64,000 nucleotides of DNA from Scilla litardierei (lineage: Eukaryota; Streptophyta; Magnoliopsida; Asparagales; Asparagaceae): the NCBI GenBank assembly GCA_030789695.1, contig CM061135.1:106153262-106217261 (forward strand). Reading direction: 5' to 3'. The notes beneath the pieces are model-generated. The model was given only the letters and a program-made list of their open reading frames with translations, was not told the DNA's origin and ran no database searches. Each line of letters opens with the position of its first letter. The first letter of the stretch is position 1. A program made the translations under genes and the position numbers. Below are positions 59,319 through 64,000 of the stretch, in pieces.

Positions 59319-60053
59319 TTGATGGGCTGCATTCATTGCTGCCAAGGCTGATATTATTGCAAGTTTAGAGATCAAGAGAAATCATTCCAAGCTCATTCAA
59401 AGCTCAATCATTCCATTCAATAATCTCTCCTAACTCTTACTTCCAAAGAGAGATTCATTGAGTGTGAAGCCTTCCAAGCCAAGTGCTTGATTCTAGGTCA
59501 CCAACATCCCCAAAGCTCTCCATCGCTGATCTACATCTTGGAGCTAGGGTTTGGTGCCACTTCTTCTTCCTCAAAATCATCCTTGCCCTAATTCGTAAGC
59601 AATACTCAAGGCATAGGTATTTTGTCGGTAAGAAGTTTCTTATTTCATTTCATATTTGAATTGTAAGTTTCACTCTCGGTTGTGAGAGTGTGGTTGTGAT
59701 CCCGGTTTGTGGGAGTCACAAATTACATTTTGTATGATTTGACTTGTGGAGGTTTTTCACAAGTATTTCATAGTGGAAATCTTGAGTTAGGGTTTCTAAC
59801 TCAAGTATCCGGAGGGGATCCGGGTGGTTGGGACGTAGGATCACCGGGAACAAGTCGGAGAGACTTGGGTGGATCCGAACCCAGTAACATTCTATTGTTA
59901 GCATTGTTAATTTTGTTGTTGTCTTCAATTTAAGCTTCCGCAAATTGATTTGGTAGTTGTTTGCACTATAATTAGGAATTATACTCCTCGTTATTTTTAA
60001 AGTACTATTCACCCCCCCTCTAGTACTTGTGCAGTAGCTTGTAGGGCATTACA

Positions 60054-60068
60054 TTTGGTATCAGAGCC
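60054..60068 (+). other. Primer binding site of family 1 copy 2
   Basis: TTTGGTATCAGAGCC directly after the LTR; perfect complement to initiator tRNA-Met as far as known. Confidence 0.9.
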
Positions 60069-60080
60069 AGATACTTAGCT

Positions 60081-62330
60081 ATGTCTGCCTACGACAACAA
60101 GACCGTGCGTCCACCTTCCGACTATGACACCTTCAGGAACCGTGAAGGAGCATCTTCGGTGATGGAAGGACATTCCTCAACGAGGCCTCCATTCTTCAAC
60201 GGTACCAACTACGGGTACTGGAAATGCCGGATGGAAACTTTCCTCCGGAGTGCATCTCTATGGAGGACCACGATGAAGGAATACGTCGAGCCCGCCGAAG
60301 AAGACTTTGAGAAATGGACAACCGCGGAGGTCGCCGCGGAGGTAAGCAATGCCAAGGCAATGAACGCCTTGCAATGCGCATTGGAGCCTGAGGACTTCAA
60401 TAAGATATGCATATGTAAGAGTGCATATCAAATTTGGAACTCCCTCCTCATACTACATGAAGGGACGAGTAGGGTAAGAGACTCTAAACTCGTAGTTGTT
60501 AACAAAGATTACAAAATGTTTCATATGCAACAGGGCGAGAAGATGAAGGAGTATTACGCTCGCTTCGTCGACATCATAAACGAGTTGGAGGCTCTCGGCA
60601 AAACCTACACCCAAAAGGAGAAGTGTTCGAAGCTTATCGAAGGACTTCCTTCTTCTTGGGAAAAGCGTACCTTCGCCATCGAGGAAGGTAATGATATGAA
60701 TAAGTACACCGTAGTTCAACTAGTGGGTACTTTAATGTCATACGAGGTATGCAAGGATAGCAAGATAAAATTGCAAGAAAAGATGAAGTCCTACCTAAAG
60801 CAAGACGAGCCAAAGAAGAAGGCTATTGCTTTCAAGGCCGCTCCATCCACATCCACATCAACCGATGATGAAGACTCGGAAAACGAGTTGGACTTGGAGT
60901 CCATGGCACTCATGGCCAAGAAGTTCAACCGTTTCTTTCGAAAAGGTAACTATAAGAACAAAGCTAAATTTGGTTCTTCTAACGCCTCTTCCTCTCCTTT
61001 GTGTTTCAAGTGCAATAAACCAGGACACATGAAAGCAGAGTGTCCTCTCAACAAGCAAAAGGAGAAGTGGAAGGCGCCGAAATTCGATAAGTCCAAGAAG
61101 TACAAGAAAGGGAACAAAAAGGGACTTGTCGGAGCAACATTCACCGACTCCGAGGATTCCTCAAGCGGAGAGTCGGACGATGAGCAAGTGGAGCAAGCAC
61201 ACATGTGCTTCATGGCAAGAGAGGAGCATGATCAAGGATCCTCCTCTTCCGATGATAGTGACGACGAAGGCGATGAGGTAACTATGGATGACCTTAGGAA
61301 TGCTAACTCTCAATTATGGTCTAAGTATACTAAATTAGTAAATAGATATACTAAGGTAAAAGATGACCTAGCTAGCATTCAAACCTCGCCTAAGACTATC
61401 ATCACCAACAACGACACCGTTGTTGAAGAGTTAAGAAATGAGATTGTTAATCTCAAATCTAAACTTGAACATGTTAGCATTGATGATCTGGAAGAACATA
61501 GGGTAGCGGATTTGACTTCTCAAAACTCAACTTTGAGTATTGAGAATGAGAATCTTAAATCTCGTGTTTATGTGCTCACATTGCAAGTATCCAATTTGGA
61601 TACTTCTATGCGTTCTCTCACCGAGAAATATGAGAACACATTAGGCCGAATTAATAAATTCAATAAGGGTAAGGACCATTTGGATAAAATCCTAAGTGAC
61701 TTACTTCCGGCCAATCACCACATTGGCTTGGGGTATACGATGGGATGTTCATCCAAATCGGCCACTACTTTTGTTAGGCCAACTTCCGGTGACTCAACGA
61801 GTGGTAGCAAACACTCTATTGGTAGTTCTTCTACCAATGGTGCTTCCACCTCGTCCACACCCTCTTTCGGAAAGAAACCCACTTTGGGTGGACCTCCAAA
61901 GAAGGGGCATGCTTATATGTACACCAATACTATGCCACGTAGGAACACACGTCCTACTCCACCGGCTCACACATATGATGATTTTTATGCAACACATTCA
62001 CGGGCACGTGCACACCATGTGAGACACCCTCACGCACGTGTTCCCTCTCATGCATATGTTCACCCACAACATCATATGAATAATTATCCACATGCACCAT
62101 TCCATCATGTTCCTTATGCCTATCCACAACATGCATCACGTAGAAATCAACGTCTCATGCATGCACCCAATAGGATGAGGGCTCCCAAGATTTTCACTAT
62201 TTGGAGCCCAAATGACACAAGCATGGATGAAAAACAAGTGTATATGAATGCTTATTTTTCGGATGTTGTGCATAGTAGAAATTATGTGGGGAAGTCTAAG
62301 TCCAATTGGACTTGGCTTCCAAAGGTCTAA
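60081..62330 (+). CDS. gag: gag of copia family 1 copy 2
   Basis: Intact, 749 codons, ATG 13 bases after the primer site (MSAYDNKTVRPPSDYD). Same layout as copy 1: capsid-type region (FNGTNYGYWKCRMETFL), zinc knuckle CFKCNKPGHMKAEC, Ser/Asp-rich acidic segments, coiled coil, His-rich C-terminus ending WTWLPKV. Binds element RNA and forms the particle. Pol follows in another frame. Confidence 0.95.
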   Translation: MSAYDNKTVRPPSDYDTFRNREGASSVMEGHSSTRPPFFNGTNYGYWKCRMETFLRSASLWRTTMKEYVEPAEEDFEKWTTAEVAAEVSNAKAMNALQCALEPEDFNKICICKSAYQIWNSLLILHEGTSRVRDSKLVVVNKDYKMFHMQQGEKMKEYYARFVDIINELEALGKTYTQKEKCSKLIEGLPSSWEKRTFAIEEGNDMNKYTVVQLVGTLMSYEVCKDSKIKLQEKMKSYLKQDEPKKKAIAFKAAPSTSTSTDDEDSENELDLESMALMAKKFNRFFRKGNYKNKAKFGSSNASSSPLCFKCNKPGHMKAECPLNKQKEKWKAPKFDKSKKYKKGNKKGLVGATFTDSEDSSSGESDDEQVEQAHMCFMAREEHDQGSSSSDDSDDEGDEVTMDDLRNANSQLWSKYTKLVNRYTKVKDDLASIQTSPKTIITNNDTVVEELRNEIVNLKSKLEHVSIDDLEEHRVADLTSQNSTLSIENENLKSRVYVLTLQVSNLDTSMRSLTEKYENTLGRINKFNKGKDHLDKILSDLLPANHHIGLGYTMGCSSKSATTFVRPTSGDSTSGSKHSIGSSSTNGASTSSTPSFGKKPTLGGPPKKGHAYMYTNTMPRRNTRPTPPAHTYDDFYATHSRARAHHVRHPHARVPSHAYVHPQHHMNNYPHAPFHHVPYAYPQHASRRNQRLMHAPNRMRAPKIFTIWSPNDTSMDEKQVYMNAYFSDVVHSRNYVGKSKSNWTWLPKV

Positions 62331-62383
62331 TCTTTTGGACCCAATGACCTTGGGTACCATGATATGAAATTCTCTATCTTTAG

Positions 62384-64000
62384 GTACTCAAGGAAAAGAA
62401 AAAGAAAAGGAGCAAAATATTTAAATTTAGCTCCAAGGGGAATTGGATACTCGATAGCGGGTGTTCAAAACACATGACGGGCGATGCTCAATTGCTTTCC
62501 GGAGTGGTGCCCATTGCTAATGGGAACCGGGTAGTCTTTGGAGGCAACGAGAGCGGAACTATCGTCGGTGTTGGTAAAGTGGGTAACCCATCTAAACCCT
62601 TAATTAGTGATGTTTATCTAGTTAATGGTTTAAATCCTAATCTTATTTCAATAAGCCAACTTTGTGACAAAGGTTACAAAGTTAGCTTTGCGAAAGGATT
62701 GTGTAATATTTTGAGTGATAATAATAATTTATTATTTTCCGGCACTCGTCGTAAAGATATTTATATTTTGGATCTTCCTAAGTCTTATGAACAATGTCTC
62801 GTTGCCAACACAAGTGAACAATACTTATGGCATCGACGCTTTGGACATGTGAACTTTGGAACACTTTATAAGCTTTCAAAATTAAATTCCATTAAAGGTT
62901 TTCCGAAGCTCGTTTTTGAAAAGAAAAGTTTTTGTGATTGTTGTCAACGTGGCAAGCTTCCTAAATCTTCGTTTAAACCTAAGAAAAGCATTTCTACTAA
63001 ACGGCCACTAGAGCTATTACATCTAGACTTATTTGGGCCAACTAGAGTTGCTTCCTTAGGAAATGCAAGATATGGACTTGTCATCGTAGATGATTATTCG
63101 AGATTTACTTGGGTATTTTCATTGTGTAATAAAAATGAATCTTTTGAAAACTTCACAATTTTTGTTAAGAAAGTACAAAATCTCTTAGGAACCACCATTG
63201 TCACTATTCGTAGTGATCATGGAGGTGAATTTGAGAATGAGTCTTTTGAGACATTTTGTGATGAAATTGGTATTACACACACCTTCTCTTTCCCTCGTGC
63301 ACCTCCTCAAAATGGTGTAGTTGAGAGAAAGAATAGGACGCTAGTGGAGTGTGCTCGCACTATGCTGATGATAGCCAACTTGGCCATCAATTTTGGCCGG
63401 AAGCGGTACACACCGCTTTCTATGTGTTTAATAGAATACTTTTGAGGCCCGGCACTAAACAAACTTGTTATGAATTGTTGTTTGGTAGGTTGCCTCAAGT
63501 TAAACATTTTCGTGTTTTTGGTTCGAAATGTTTTATTAAGAACACGTATGGTAGTTTGGACAAATTCGATCCAAGATCCGATGAGGGGATTTTTGTTGGA
63601 TATTCTTCGCGTAGCAAAGCCTACCGGATATTCAACAAACGAACCTCAACGATCGAGGAGTCGCTTCATGTGTCATTTAATGAAGGATTTGTTCCAACTA
63701 GAATTTCAAATGATAATGATTCTATGGATGTTTTATGTGATTCGTTTGATAATTCTAAGTCTAATGATTCTATTGATTCTATTGAGACTAACCCATCTAA
63801 TGAAGTTGTTGAGAATGTTCCTAGTGACCAAGGTATTCCCAAACGGCTTCATACCGTTCGTGACCATCCTCATGAGCAAGTCATTGGCAATATCCATGAT
63901 AGTGTCAAGACGAGATCGCAAGTGAACTACTTAGCTCATTGTGCCTTTGCCTCCTCGATAGAGCCAAAGAATGTTAATGAAGCATGCGAAGATAGCGCTT
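62384..64000 (+). CDS. pol: pol of copia family 1 copy 2, partial, one frameshift
   Basis: The frame opens right after the TAG (62,381-62,383) of a CTCTATCTTTAG acceptor-like site. Protease [14 protein letters not shown], zinc-binding LWHRRFGH, integrase HLDLFGP...SDHGGEFE...VVERKN. After CARTML a 1-bp deletion near 63,364 shifts the frame; integrase C-terminus and the linker to RT ([20 protein letters not shown]) continue in the other frame to the window end. RT and RNase H are outside. Confidence 0.93.

Larger units (their letters stand above)
58181..60053 (+). repeat. 5' LTR of copia family 1 copy 2 (1,873 bp)
   Basis: Starts TGTTGGATATTGGACTCC and ends GGGCATTACA. About 130 bp longer than the copy 1 LTR, mainly because its array has six quartets instead of five. 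Confidence 0.95.
58181..64000 (+). mobile_element. Copia family 1 copy 2, 5' half (continues past the window)
   Basis: LTR 58,181-60,053, primer site, intact gag, pol with one frameshift; plus orientation, opposite to copy 1. Gag differs little from copy 1 (749 against 747 codons). The left target duplication should be GTACT (58,176-58,180); the partner is off the window. Confidence 0.95.

Noticed and set aside
1..64000. tRNA, rRNA, organelle DNA or an intact host gene
   Set aside because: Nothing recognisable on either strand apart from primer sites complementary to tRNA-Met and captured exon pieces.

Overview
This is intergenic, transposon-packed chromosome from a flowering plant with a large, repeat-rich genome. 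I infer this from SIRE/Maximus-type Ty1/copia elements with an extra 3' ORF, Ty3/gypsy remnants, gene-capturing Helitrons, and captured fragments of plant genes (pectinesterase, plant-type PIP5K, UBC19/20-type E2, Mpv17/PMP22). I see no intact host gene, rRNA, tRNA or CRISPR array. The species cannot be named from the sequence.

Layout, left to right. 1-10,763: copia family 1 copy 1 (minus strand), with 3' LTR start, ORF3, pol, gag and a complete 5' LTR. It sits inside the gag gene of a Tekay-like gypsy element (10,764-14,674, minus). That element interrupts an LTR of a third family (14,675-16,289). 16,290-46,120: copia family 2 (minus), bounded by a matching 5-bp target duplication ATTAG. Its 3' internal region holds a 17.6-kb Helitron nest (18,908-36,483), a duplicated 144-bp block and a foldback MITE (36,718-37,077). 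46,126-49,517: continuation of the third family (decayed minus-strand ORFs). 49,518-52,600: a gypsy fragment (plus) in which one LTR is flanked by pol end and gag start. It is cut by copia family 4 (52,601-56,349, plus), which is cut by a separate LTR (LTR-X, 56,350-58,180), which is cut by copia family 1 copy 2 (58,181 to window end, plus).

The Helitron nest has two large halves in opposite orientation. Helitron B (plus, 18,908-25,440) carries exon-like pieces I mostly cannot name, one resembling leucyl-tRNA synthetase. Helitron D (minus, about 28,141-36,483) carries pieces of at least four genes in one orientation: Mpv17/PMP22, PIP5K with a pectinesterase piece inside it, an unidentified exon, and a UBE2C-type ubiquitin-conjugating enzyme. 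Two small Helitrons (A and C) sit in the TA-rich microsatellite between them. Helitron A begins with seven tandem copies of its own 5' terminus.

The most unusual signal is shared by five LTR families with different sequences. Each has, in U3 about 40-90 bp upstream of its TATA box, an array of a roughly 10-bp palindromic or inverted motif built around GTCGA/GTCGG. The core differs between families: CTAGTCGGTC, CAGTCGACTG, CTCGGTCGAG and TAGTCGACTA. The central CpGs are spaced about two DNA turns apart: 22/20/22 bp in family 1 and LTR-X, 22/18-20/22 in family 2, exactly 21 in family 4, and 20-22 in family 3. Families 1 and 2 carry a second array between pol and ORF3. I suggest these are binding arrays for a dimer or tetramer, perhaps the element's own ORF3 product, as a self-recognition, enhancer or anti-silencing system comparable in logic to VANC and its motif arrays in VANDAL transposons. 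The geometry is directly visible; the function is inference.
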